A DNA stretch of 64,000 nucleotides from Streptomyces globisporus. Its GTDB lineage: Bacteria; Actinomycetota; Actinomycetes; Streptomycetales; Streptomycetaceae. Numbering within the stretch: the stretch's first letter is position 1; each line of letters begins with the position of its first letter. Both the position numbers and the translations under genes were made by a program. Under the pieces are notes generated by a model. That model saw nothing but the letters and a program-made list of their open reading frames with translations. It was not told the origin of the DNA and did not search any database. This document shows, in pieces, positions 8,005 to 15,722 of this stretch. The stretch covers positions 62,001 to 126,000 of the forward strand of contig BMTG01000012.1 in the NCBI GenBank assembly GCA_014649555.1. Reading direction: 5' to 3'.

Positions 8005-9349
8005 TCAGCGGTCCCGTTCCAGGAGGCGGCCGGTGGGCTCGGCGAGGACTCCGTCGGAGGCGATGCGGACGCCACGCAGCCAGCTGGAGCGGACCACGCC
8101 GTGCAGGGTCTTCCCGGCGTACGCGGTGACCTGGTTGCGGTGGAAGAGCTCGGCGGGGTCGACGGTGAAGGTCGCCTCGGGGGCGAGGACCGCGAAGTCG
8201 GCGTCGCGGCTGGCCTCGATGGCGCCCTTGCGGGTCAGCCCCGCGAGTTCCGGCGGGGGCGGCGGACATCCAGCGGGCGACGTCGTCGAGGGAGTGACCG
8301 CGCCTGCGGGCCTCGGTCCAGATGGCGGGCAGGCCGAGCTGGAGGGAGGAGATACCGCCCCAGGCGGAGGCGAAGTCCGGAGTCTTGAGGTCCGTGGTGC
8401 ACGGGGAGTGGTCGCTGACGATGCAGTCGATCGTGCCGTCGGCGAGCCCGGCCCACAGGATGTCCTGGTTGGCGGCCTCGCGGATCGGCGGGCAGCACTT
8501 GAACTCGGTGGCCCCGTCCGGGACTTCCTCGGCGGTGAGGGTGAGGAAGTGCGGACAGGACTCGACGGTGATACGGACGCCCTCGCGCTTCGCGGCGGCG
8601 ATCAGCGGCAGGGCGTCGCTGGAGGAGAGGTGCAGGACGTGGACGCGGGCGTTGAGCCGCTTGGCGTGGGCGATGAGCCCTTCGATCGCGGTGTTCTCGG
8701 CGTCGCGCGGGCGGGAGGCCAGGAAGTCGGCATAGGCAGGGCCGGGGCGCTGCGGGGCGTCGGCCAGGTGGTGCGGGTCCTCGGCGTGCACGATGAGCAG
8801 GCCGCCGAATCCGGCGATCTCCGCCATGGAGCGGGCCAGTTGCTCCTGGTCCAGCTCCGGGAACTCCTCGACCCCGGAGGGCGACAGGAAGCACTTGAAG
8901 CCGAAGACCCCGGCCTCGTACAGCGGACGGAGGTCCTTGACGTTGGACGGGATCGCACCGCCCCAGAAGCCGGTGTCGATGTGCGCCTTGGGGGCGGCGA
9001 CCTGCTGCTTGGTGCGCAGGTGGTCGACGGTGGTGGTGGGCGGGAGGGAGTTGAGCGGCATGTCCAGGAGCGTGGTGATGCCGCCGGCGGCGGCCGCGCG
9101 GGTGGCGGTCCAGAAGCCTTCCCACTCGGTGCGCCCGGGGTCGTTCACATGGACATGGGTGTCGACCAGACCGGGCAGCAGGACGTCGTCGCCGAAGTCC
9201 TCCAGACGGGCACCCGCGGGCACGTCGGCGTCGTACGGCAGGACCGCGTCGATCGTCCCGCCCGCGACGGCGACCGCCGCCGGGCGGGTGCCCTCGGGGG
9301 TGACGACGCGCGTCGAGCGCAGTACCAGGTTCACGTCCACACCGGACAC
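8005..9349 (-). pseudogene. allB: Allantoinase, frameshifted near the C-terminus
   Basis: Cyclic amidohydrolase converting allantoin to allantoate (EC 3.5.2.5). Metal-site motifs are present: [10 protein letters not shown], the carbamylated-lysine region [27 protein letters not shown] and SDHSPC. GTG at 9349 follows GAAGGAG by 7 nt. The frame breaks after residues MSAAPA: an extra C at 8250/8251 shifts the reading. Correcting it restores [14 protein letters not shown] and a normal tail ending LLERDR at 8005, 447 aa in all. As written, translation continues out of frame to 7967 with an Arg/Pro-rich tail. The lesion removes the last 85 or so native residues, so either the enzyme is dead or the base is a sequence error. 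Confidence 0.9.
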
Positions 9350-9372
9350 CTGTGCTCCTTCACTCCAAGATG

Positions 9373-9414
9373 ATCAAAAGGATGATCACAACAGCAATTC
9401 AACGAACTGTTGAA
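9373..9414 (-). promoter_or_regulatory. Allantoinase promoter with TTCAAC-N5-GTTGAA operator
   Basis: A perfect inverted repeat TTCAAC-GAACT-GTTGAA lies at 9398-9414. On the minus strand its distal half forms a -35 element (TTGAAT, 9402-9397), followed after 18 bp by TTTGAT (9378-9373) and then the allB GTG at 9349. A repressor bound here would cover the -35. The same arrangement occurs before malate synthase, uraD and catalase. Confidence 0.65.
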
Positions 9415-9510
9415 GCTCTGATGGAGTCTTCACTCGGGAAACCCCCTCGTCAAGACCCACCTTCCGGCACGGGGGCCCGTCGGGCCGGCCCTGCCGTCGC
9501 GACTGGAGGT

Positions 9511-9546
9511 TTCCACAAAGTAAAAGTCAGATTTCGAACTGCGGAA
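9511..9546. promoter_or_regulatory. Tandem IclR-type operator between allB and allR
   Basis: Two degenerate 15-bp sites, TTCCA-CAAAG-TAAAA (9511-9525) and TTTCG-AACTG-CGGAA (9532-9546), have centres exactly 21 bp apart. They match the better-preserved pairs before hyi and gcl. They lie in the 362-bp divergent gap, about 165 bp before the allR start, and suggest autoregulation by AllR. Confidence 0.5.
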
Positions 9547-9711
9547 CGTAGCATGGGCCAGGAGGGGCGGCGCCGAGCCGTGCGAACCGACCGGCGGCAC
9601 CCGGACAAAACAGGCCCTGACCGGCACGGACGCCGACCGGGGAGCTGTGGGCCCTATCGGAACCGCCCGGTAGGCTGCTGCCTTGCCTTCCGCTTCGAAA
9701 GGACCGTTGAC

Positions 9712-10515
9712 GTGCCGCCGTCCCACGCCAGCACAGCCGACTCCAAGCCCTCCGGTACCAGCGGTGGGGTGCAGTCCCTTGAGCGCGCCTTCGATCTGCT
9801 GGAGCGGATGGCCGACGCGGGGGGCGAGGTCGGGCTGAGCGAGCTGTCCGCGAGCAGCGGTCTGCCCCTGCCGACCATCCACCGGCTGATGCGCACCCTG
9901 GTCGTCTGCGGATACGTACGCCAGCAGCCCAACCGCCGTTACGCGCTGGGCCCCCGGCTGATCCGTCTCGGCGAGTCCGCCTCCCGGCTGCTGGGCACCT
10001 GGGCGAGGCCCTACCTCAGCCGGCTGGTCGAGGAGACCGGCGAGACGGCGAACATGGCGCTGCTGGACGGGGACGAGATCGTGTACGTCGCCCAGGTGCC
10101 GTCCAAGCACTCGATGCGGATGTTCACCGAGGTCGGCCGGCGCGTCCTGCCCCACTCCACCGGCGTGGGCAAGGCGCTCCTCGCGCACACCCCCGCCGAC
10201 GAGGTCCGCGCGCTCCTGGCCCGTACGGGCATGCCCGCCGCCACGGAGAAGACGATCACCACGCCCGAGGGCTTCCTCGACGCCCTGGAGCAGGTGCGCC
10301 GCGCCGGATACGCGGTGGACGACAACGAGCAGGAGATCGGGGTGCGGTGCCTCGCGGTCTCCGTGCCGAACTCCCCCACCTCGGCCGCGATCTCCATCTC
10401 GGGCCCGGCGGGACGGGTGACGGAGGCGGCCACGGAGCGGATCGTGCCGATCCTCCAGCAGGTCGCGGGCGAGCTGTCGGAGGCCCTGGCGAGCAGTGGG
10501 ACGAACGGGGGCTGA
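9712..10515 (+). CDS. allR: IclR-family regulator, AllR-like
   Basis: A 267-aa regulator with an N-terminal winged helix (GVQSLERAFDLLERMADAG, then LSELSASSGLPLPTIHRLMRTL at about 40-75) and a C-terminal IclR effector domain (ILLP-type region RRVLPHSTGVGKALLAH). GTG at 9712 is chosen because GAAAGGA is 8 nt upstream and the protein then starts just before the DNA-binding domain. It is divergent from allantoinase. In Streptomyces coelicolor an IclR protein in this position (AllR) is known to repress allantoin and glyoxylate genes; assigning that role here is inference from position and from the shared operators. Likely effector: allantoin or a downstream metabolite. Confidence 0.88.
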   Translation: MPPSHASTADSKPSGTSGGVQSLERAFDLLERMADAGGEVGLSELSASSGLPLPTIHRLMRTLVVCGYVRQQPNRRYALGPRLIRLGESASRLLGTWARPYLSRLVEETGETANMALLDGDEIVYVAQVPSKHSMRMFTEVGRRVLPHSTGVGKALLAHTPADEVRALLARTGMPAATEKTITTPEGFLDALEQVRRAGYAVDDNEQEIGVRCLAVSVPNSPTSAAISISGPAGRVTEAATERIVPILQQVAGELSEALASSGTNGG

Positions 10516-10522
10516 GCCCCCG
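10506..10522. terminator. Compact hairpin at the allR/ABC convergence
   Basis: CGGGGGC-TGA-GCCCCCG overlaps the allR stop codon and sits 6 bp from the stop of the convergent ABC ATPase gene. It is a plausible shared terminator. Confidence 0.5.
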
Positions 10523-10527
10523 GCGTT

Positions 10528-11208
10528 TCACACCCCGGCCGGGACCGTGAGCCGTCCGTCGTCCATCGTCACCGTGCGGTCCACCCGGTGCAGGTGCGCC
10601 CGGTCGTGCGTGACCAGCACCGTGGCTGTGGCGCGCTCCCGGGTCAGGGTGACGATGAGGTCGAGCACGGCCCCGCCGCGTACGTGGTCGAGCGCGCTGG
10701 TCGGCTCGTCGACGAGCAGGACCGCCGGTTCGTTCATCAGGGCCCGCGCGATGTTGACGCGCTGGCGCTGACCGCCGGAGAGCTGATGCGGCCGCCGGTC
10801 GGCGCGGTCGGCGAGCCCGACCGCGTCGAGCAGTTCCAGGGCCAGGCGCCGGGCGCCGCGGGCGGATCCCCCGGACAGATGGCACATGGCCTGGAGCTGT
10901 TCGGCGGCGGTCAGCGAGGGCAGCAGATTGGCTTGCTGGAAGACGATGCCGATCCGGTCCCGGCGCAGCGCCGCCCGCCCCGCCCGGCTCAGCCCGGCGG
11001 TCGGTGTCCCTGCAATCACGACCTCGCCGGAGTCCGGGGTGACCAGGGTGGCGGCGGCCGCGAGCAGGCTCGACTTGCCCGAGCCGGACGGCCCGACGAC
11101 GGCGGTGAGCGTGCCCGCCGGGACGTCCAGCGAGACCCGGTCCAGGGCAGTGAGCCAGCCCTCGCCGTCCGGGTAGGTGAGGGTGACGTCGGTCAGGGTG
11201 AGCGTCAT
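10528..11208 (-). CDS. ABC transporter ATPase (MacB/LolD type)
   Basis: A 226-aa ATP-binding subunit. Walker A GPSGSGKSS (about residues 38-46), Q-loop VFQQANLLPSL, signature LSGGQRQRV, Walker B VLLVDEPTSALD and the switch His in LVTHDRAH are all present and in order. It shares a 4-bp ATGA overlap with the upstream FtsX-type permease gene, so the two form a translationally coupled exporter. A two-component system is divergently encoded next door and may control it, a common arrangement for envelope-stress or peptide exporters. Cargo is unknown. Confidence 0.93.
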   Translation of the reverse strand: MTLTLTDVTLTYPDGEGWLTALDRVSLDVPAGTLTAVVGPSGSGKSSLLAAAATLVTPDSGEVVIAGTPTAGLSRAGRAALRRDRIGIVFQQANLLPSLTAAEQLQAMCHLSGGSARGARRLALELLDAVGLADRADRRPHQLSGGQRQRVNIARALMNEPAVLLVDEPTSALDHVRGGAVLDLIVTLTRERATATVLVTHDRAHLHRVDRTVTMDDGRLTVPAGV

Positions 11209-12284
11209 CGGGCACTCCCGAGTGCGGTGAGCGGATCGACGGCGGTGATCCGCCGGACGGACAGGGCGGCCCCGAGCGCGCCGAGGGCGATCATCACGGC
11301 GGCCGGGACGAGGACGGTCGCCGCGTCCAGGACGAACGGCACGGCTCCCCCGCCGATCAGGGCCCCGGCCCCGGCGGCGAGGGCGGCGCCCAGTCCCGTA
11401 CCGAGGACGAGCATCACGACGGCCTGTCCCAGCGCGTCGCGCAGGAGGTACGGGGTCGACGCGCCGAGCGCCTTCAGTACGGCGACGTCGCCGCTGCGCT
11501 GGATGGTCCAGACGGTGAAGAACGCGCCGATGACGAGCGCGGAGATGGCGAAGAGGAAGCCGCGCATCAGTTGCAGCGAGCCGTTCTCCGCCCGGTAGGA
11601 CCCGATCGCGGTGAGGGAGTCGTCGAGGGTGAGGGTGCTGGTCCCCGCCGCCGAGTCCCCCGCCGCGAGGTCCACCCCGCCGGTCGTGGTCAGGGCGATC
11701 ACGGTGGCCTGTTCGGCGGGCCCGGCGCCGTCGTGGCCGACCTGCTGCCAGTCGTCGAGTGTGGTCCAGACGACGGGCGTGTGGCTGTAAGAGGCGTCGG
11801 TGGCGACGGCGGCGACCTCGCGTTCGGTCCCGCCGAGCGCGATCCGGTCACCGGCGGCGGCGCCCAGCTCCTCGGCCGCCTCCTCGGAGAGCACGACTCG
11901 CCCGGGGCCGATCCCGGCCGGCCCGAGCGTGCCGTCCGGTTCGACGCCGAAGGCCGACACGGCGGCGCTCCGCTCACCGGCGGTGGTGTTCAGGGTGCGG
12001 ATGCCGACCGGCTGGGCGGCCTCGACCCCGGGCCGGGCGGCCCAGGCCCGCCAGTCGTCCTCCCGGACGGTCGAGTCGGCGAACGACTCCGCCTGCCCGT
12101 CAGGGGGCGCGGCAAAGGCCAGGTGGTCGGCGTCGAGCCCGGTGACGGCCGAGGTGTTCTCCCGGGCGAGCCCGGCGGTGAGGCCGGACAGCAGGCCCAC
12201 GAGCAGCGTGATCAGCACCACGACCGAGCCCATGAGCGCGAACCGGCCCTTGGCGAAGCGGAGGTCTCTCCATGCGACGAACAT
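11205..12284 (-). CDS. ABC transporter permease (FtsX/MacB type)
   Basis: A 359-aa membrane subunit. One helix at the N-terminus (FALMGSVVVLITLLVGLLSG) is followed by a large extracytoplasmic MacB-like region (about 40-225) and three C-terminal helices with the FtsX signature, including WTIQRSGDVAVLKALGAST. It is the membrane partner of the overlapping ATPase gene. The gene starts 110 bp from the divergent histidine kinase gene. Confidence 0.9.
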   Translation of the reverse strand: MFVAWRDLRFAKGRFALMGSVVVLITLLVGLLSGLTAGLARENTSAVTGLDADHLAFAAPPDGQAESFADSTVREDDWRAWAARPGVEAAQPVGIRTLNTTAGERSAAVSAFGVEPDGTLGPAGIGPGRVVLSEEAAEELGAAAGDRIALGGTEREVAAVATDASYSHTPVVWTTLDDWQQVGHDGAGPAEQATVIALTTTGGVDLAAGDSAAGTSTLTLDDSLTAIGSYRAENGSLQLMRGFLFAISALVIGAFFTVWTIQRSGDVAVLKALGASTPYLLRDALGQAVVMLVLGTGLGAALAAGAGALIGGGAVPFVLDAATVLVPAAVMIALGALGAALSVRRITAVDPLTALGSAR

Positions 12285-12394
12285 GGCCCCAGCGTCGTCC
12301 GGCGCGGACGGGAAAACATCGCGCGGCGGACGGGCCCGGGATCAACCTTTCGATTGACCGGGTCCGGGGAGCCCGCGGCTACGCTGGACGGACC

Positions 12395-13606
12395 ATGGAT
12401 TCGCGTTCGCACACCCACGTCACGGCTGCCCTGCGGCTCTGTCTGCACGCACTGCTGGCGGGGCTGCTGGCCCTGGTGGTGGTGCGCGCGGTGGGCGAGG
12501 GCGCGCCGGACACGGCGGCGGTCGTTTCCGTGACGCTGCTGACGGGGGCCCTGTACGCGGCGGGGGCGGCGCGCTCCTCCTCCGTACAGCCGGGAACGCC
12601 GGCGGGGGCATGGTGGCTGGGCGGGTTGTGGGCACTGTGGGCGGTGCTGCTGGTGCTGTCGCCGGACGCCCTGTGGATGGCCTTCCCCCTCTACTTCCTC
12701 CAGCTCCACTTCCTGCCGATGCGCTGGGCGCTGCCCGTCGTCGTGGTCACCGCCGCAGCCGCGATCACGAGCTTCGTCGTGCACCGGCAGGAGATCGAAC
12801 CCGGCGCCTTCATCGGGCCGCTGATCGGAGCGGCGGTCGCCGTCGCCACGGTCCTCGGGTACGACGCCCTCTTCCGGGAGAGCGAGCGGCGGCGGGAGCT
12901 GATCGTGGAGCTGGTCGCCACCCGGGCGGACCTCGCCGAGGCGGAACGTACCGCCGGGACGCTCGCCGAGCGCGAGCGCCTGGCCCGGGAGATCCACGAC
13001 ACACTGGCCCAGGGGCTGTCCAGCATCCAGTTGCTGCTGCGCGCCGCCGAACGCTCGCTGCCCGAGAACGCCCCGGCCGCCCCGCACGTACGGGCCGCCC
13101 GTGAGGCGGCGCAGGCCAATCTGGCCGAGGCCCGGTCCTTCGTACGGGCGCTGACCCCGCCGGACCTGGAGCACGGGTCGCTGGCCGCCGCGCTGGAGCG
13201 GCTCTGTGCCCGGACGACCGCCCCGGAGCTGGCCGTACGGTTCGCGGTCAGCGGCACCCCGGCGGAGCTGCCGACCCCGTACGAGGTGGCGCTGCTGCGG
13301 ACCGCGCAGTCGGCGCTGGCCAACACGGTGCGCCATGCGGAGGCCCGGCGGGCGGAGATCACCCTGAGCTTCATGGACACCTCGGTGGCGCTGGACGTGG
13401 TGGACGACGGGCGGGGCTTCGATCCGTCGGGGGCTCCGGTCCATGAGCGGGGCACGGGCGGCGACGGCGGCTTCGGGCTGCCGGCGATGCGGGCGCGCGC
13501 CGGATCGCTCGGCGGTGCGCTGAGCGTGGAGTCGGCGCCCGGCCAGGGCACGGCGGTGGCGCTCACGCTGCCGCTGCCCGACACGGAAGCGGAGCGTGCG
13601 GCGTGA
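12395..13606 (+). CDS. Sensor histidine kinase (HisKA_3 type)
   Basis: A 403-aa kinase with five or six hydrophobic segments over residues 14-155, a coiled linker and the phospho-acceptor His201 in REIHDTLAQGLSSIQLLLRAAE. HATPase_c follows, with N-box LRTAQSALANTVRHA and DDGRGFDPSG. ATG at 12395 lies only about 13 nt after a TACGCT -10-like hexamer, so the transcript leader may be very short. It overlaps the response regulator gene by GTGA and is divergent from an ABC exporter operon, which is its likely target. Confidence 0.92.
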   Translation: MDSRSHTHVTAALRLCLHALLAGLLALVVVRAVGEGAPDTAAVVSVTLLTGALYAAGAARSSSVQPGTPAGAWWLGGLWALWAVLLVLSPDALWMAFPLYFLQLHFLPMRWALPVVVVTAAAAITSFVVHRQEIEPGAFIGPLIGAAVAVATVLGYDALFRESERRRELIVELVATRADLAEAERTAGTLAERERLAREIHDTLAQGLSSIQLLLRAAERSLPENAPAAPHVRAAREAAQANLAEARSFVRALTPPDLEHGSLAAALERLCARTTAPELAVRFAVSGTPAELPTPYEVALLRTAQSALANTVRHAEARRAEITLSFMDTSVALDVVDDGRGFDPSGAPVHERGTGGDGGFGLPAMRARAGSLGGALSVESAPGQGTAVALTLPLPDTEAERAA

Positions 13607-14256
13607 CCCGGGGCGCGGGCGAGGGCGAGGACGCGATCCGGCTGCTGCTCGCGGACGACCATCCGGTGGTCCGGGCGGGGCTGCGGGCCGTGCTGGACAC
13701 CGAGCCGGGCTTCCGGGTCGCCGGTGAGGCCGCCACCGCCGAGGAGGCTGTCACTCTGGCGGCGGCGGGCGGCTTCGACGTGGTCCTGATGGATCTGCAG
13801 TTCGGTGCGGGGATGCACGGGGCGGAGGCCACGGCGAAGATCACCGCCGAGCCGGACGGCCCCCGGGTCCTGATCCTCACCACGTACGACTCCGACGCGG
13901 ACATCCTGGCGGCGGTCGAGGCCGGGGCGAGCGGCTATCTGCTCAAGGACGCGCCGCCGCAGGAGCTGGCGGCCGCGGTGCGCACGGCAGCGGCGGGCCG
14001 TTCGGCGCTGGCGCCCTCGGTGGCGCACCGGCTGATGGACCGGATGCGCACCCCGGCCGAGGCGCTGACGCGGCGGGAGCTGGAGGTGCTGCAGCTGGTC
14101 GGGGAGGGCCTGTCGAACCTGCGGATCAGCAAGCGGCTTTTCCTGAGCCAGGCCACGGTGAAGTCCCACCTGGTGCACATCTACGCCAAGCTGGGCGTCG
14201 ACTCCCGTACGTCGGCGGTCGCCGCGGCCACGGCCCGCAGGCTCATCCGCCGCTGA
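13603..14256 (+). CDS. NarL/LuxR-family response regulator
   Basis: A 217-aa partner of the kinase just upstream (4-bp GTGA overlap). The receiver domain has the acidic pair in LLLADDHPVV, phospho-acceptor Asp64 in VVLMDLQFG and Lys in YLLKDAPP. The LuxR helix-turn-helix near the C-terminus reads LSNLRISKRLFLSQATVKSH. It has a GMHGAEA insertion after the phosphorylation loop that is common in this subfamily. It probably regulates the adjacent ABC genes. Confidence 0.92.
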   Translation: MTRGAGEGEDAIRLLLADDHPVVRAGLRAVLDTEPGFRVAGEAATAEEAVTLAAAGGFDVVLMDLQFGAGMHGAEATAKITAEPDGPRVLILTTYDSDADILAAVEAGASGYLLKDAPPQELAAAVRTAAAGRSALAPSVAHRLMDRMRTPAEALTRRELEVLQLVGEGLSNLRISKRLFLSQATVKSHLVHIYAKLGVDSRTSAVAAATARRLIRR

Positions 14257-14303
14257 CGGGACACGCCCGGCGGGTCATCCGGCCGGAGGCTCCGCGGGTG
14301 GGG

Positions 14304-14618
14304 TCACCCGCGCGGGGGCTCGCCGAAGAGGTCGACCGCGTTGCGCACCTCGCGCAGGGCCGCGGCCACCGCGCTCACCGAGCCGATCGCCCCCGCGATC
14401 AGCAGCAGGGAACGGCGCATCCGGGGGATCTCCGGGACACCGCTGACAGCCATGGCGTCCAGGGCCGCCAGCTCGTCCTCGGCGATGGGCCGGTCGGGGA
14501 AGTCGGTCCGGAGGCCGGCCAGCTCCCGGCGCAGCCGCGAGACGGCCATCCGCAGCTCGGCCACCCTCGGGTCCTCGTCGCTGCCGGTCAGCGGCTTCTG
14601 TCCCACGCTTCGCAACAC
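14304..14618 (-). CDS. Small conserved protein with one membrane helix
   Basis: A 104-aa protein starting at GTG 14618, chosen because GGGGGAG lies 5 nt before it. The first half is charged and helical (DPRVAELRMAVSRLRRELAG, a short coiled-coil-like stretch); the second half has one hydrophobic segment, SLLLIAGAIGSVSAVAAAL. It resembles what I recall as the DUF5955 family of streptomycetes, but I cannot confirm this. Function unknown. The stop faces the response regulator gene and overlaps a GC hairpin. Confidence 0.65.
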   Translation of the reverse strand: MLRSVGQKPLTGSDEDPRVAELRMAVSRLRRELAGLRTDFPDRPIAEDELAALDAMAVSGVPEIPRMRRSLLLIAGAIGSVSAVAAALREVRNAVDLFGEPPRG

Positions 14619-14807
14619 AGCACTCCCCCTCGCACGTCCTTGTGCCGGTGTCTCCCCGAATCCGGGGTGGTGGCCAAGTCCCCGGGTTCGCCCGCAAGTT
14701 AACGCCATAACAGGCAGTGCGCGCCAGCCCACGGAAAGAAATCAGGGTTACCCCTGAGGGTGACATGCGTGTCGCGTGTGCGAAGGACTCAGTGGTATCC
14801 AGACCTC

Positions 14808-15437
14808 ATGGCTGAGGACATGACGACGGACAGGCCGCGCAGGGCGGAGAACCGCGAGGTCGCGGGGGTGCTGCTGGCCGCCGGAGGGGGCCGTCGGCTC
14901 GGCGGCCGCCCGAAGGCGCTGCTGGAGCACCGGGGCCGCCCGCTGATCGAGCACGCGGTGCGCTCCCTGCGCAACGGCGGCTGCGGCCCAATCCACGTGG
15001 TGCTGGGCGCGGCGGCCGAGGAGGTGCGGGCCCGGGCGGATCTCACGGGGTGCGCGGTGAGCGTGAACCCGGGCTGGGAGGAGGGCATGGGCTCCTCGCT
15101 CCGGCTGGGTCTGGCGGCGCTGACGGCGACGGACGCGGATGCGGCGCTCGTCCTCCTGGTCGATCAGCCGGGGATCGGTGCGGAGGCGGTGGCGCGGGTG
15201 CGGCTCGCGTACCGCTCGCGCATGAGCCTGGCGGCGGCCTCGTACGGCGGGGAGCGGAGCCATCCGGTGCTGTTCGGGGCGGACCGGTGGCCGGACATCG
15301 CGGCGGCGGCCGTCGGCGACCAGGGGGCGCGGAGCTATCTGCGGGAGCACCGCGATGCGATCACGCTCGTGGAGTGTTCGGATGTGGCCGAGGCGTACGA
15401 CATCGACACCTCGCGGGACCTCAAGCACCTGGAGTGA
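14808..15437 (+). CDS. MobA-like NTP transferase (MocA/PucB type)
   Basis: A 209-aa nucleotidyltransferase with the signature LAAGGGRRLGGRPKALLEHRG near residues 23-43 (the Lys contacts the nucleotide) and DQPGIGAEAV, which carries the metal Asp. Proteins of this group load CMP or GMP on molybdopterin; one homologue, PucB, matures xanthine dehydrogenase in purine catabolism. That role would fit this neighbourhood, but no xanthine dehydrogenase gene is present. ATG at 14808 has no clear ribosome site; an ATG at 14820 is the alternative. Confidence 0.8.
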   Translation: MAEDMTTDRPRRAENREVAGVLLAAGGGRRLGGRPKALLEHRGRPLIEHAVRSLRNGGCGPIHVVLGAAAEEVRARADLTGCAVSVNPGWEEGMGSSLRLGLAALTATDADAALVLLVDQPGIGAEAVARVRLAYRSRMSLAAASYGGERSHPVLFGADRWPDIAAAAVGDQGARSYLREHRDAITLVECSDVAEAYDIDTSRDLKHLE

Positions 15438-15451
15438 CGCTGGGCCGCCGG

Positions 15452-15475
15452 CCTCGGCGGGGCGACCCGCCGAGG
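15452..15475 (+). terminator. Terminator of the nucleotidyltransferase gene
   Basis: CCTCGGCGGG and CCCGCCGAGG pair perfectly across a GCGA tetraloop, 14 bp after the stop codon. Confidence 0.8.
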
Positions 15476-15552
15476 GCGGTCAACAGTCCGTGGCCGCTCT
15501 GGCACGCTGCGCCGCCGAAGGCCCGTTTCTGTCGACCCGGAGAATCTCGACA

Positions 15553-15605
15553 TCAACAAACCATTGAACTTCCACCATGAGGAAACTACTATCCACTGGT
15601 CAGAA
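15553..15605 (+). promoter_or_regulatory. Malate synthase promoter with both operator types
   Basis: TCAAC-AAACC-ATTGA (15553-15567) supplies a -35 TTGAAC (15564-15569); 17 bp on is a -10 TACTAT (15587-15592). The 15-bp sites TTCCA-CCATG-AGGAA (15570-15584) and ATCCA-CTGGT-CAGAA (15591-15605), centres 21 bp apart, fill the spacer and cover the -10. The start codon is about 120 bp downstream. The rest of the 285-bp gap holds the upstream terminator and nothing else I can name. Confidence 0.6.
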
Positions 15606-15722
15606 GCCCTCTGAACCTCAGACGGCACCCACGGCCGTATCTCGGAGCCATGGCACGCCGTGCCGTCTCAGGCGACCCGGCGGCCGTCGAGACGCCGCCG
15701 CCCGCTGAAGGAGTGACAGCTC

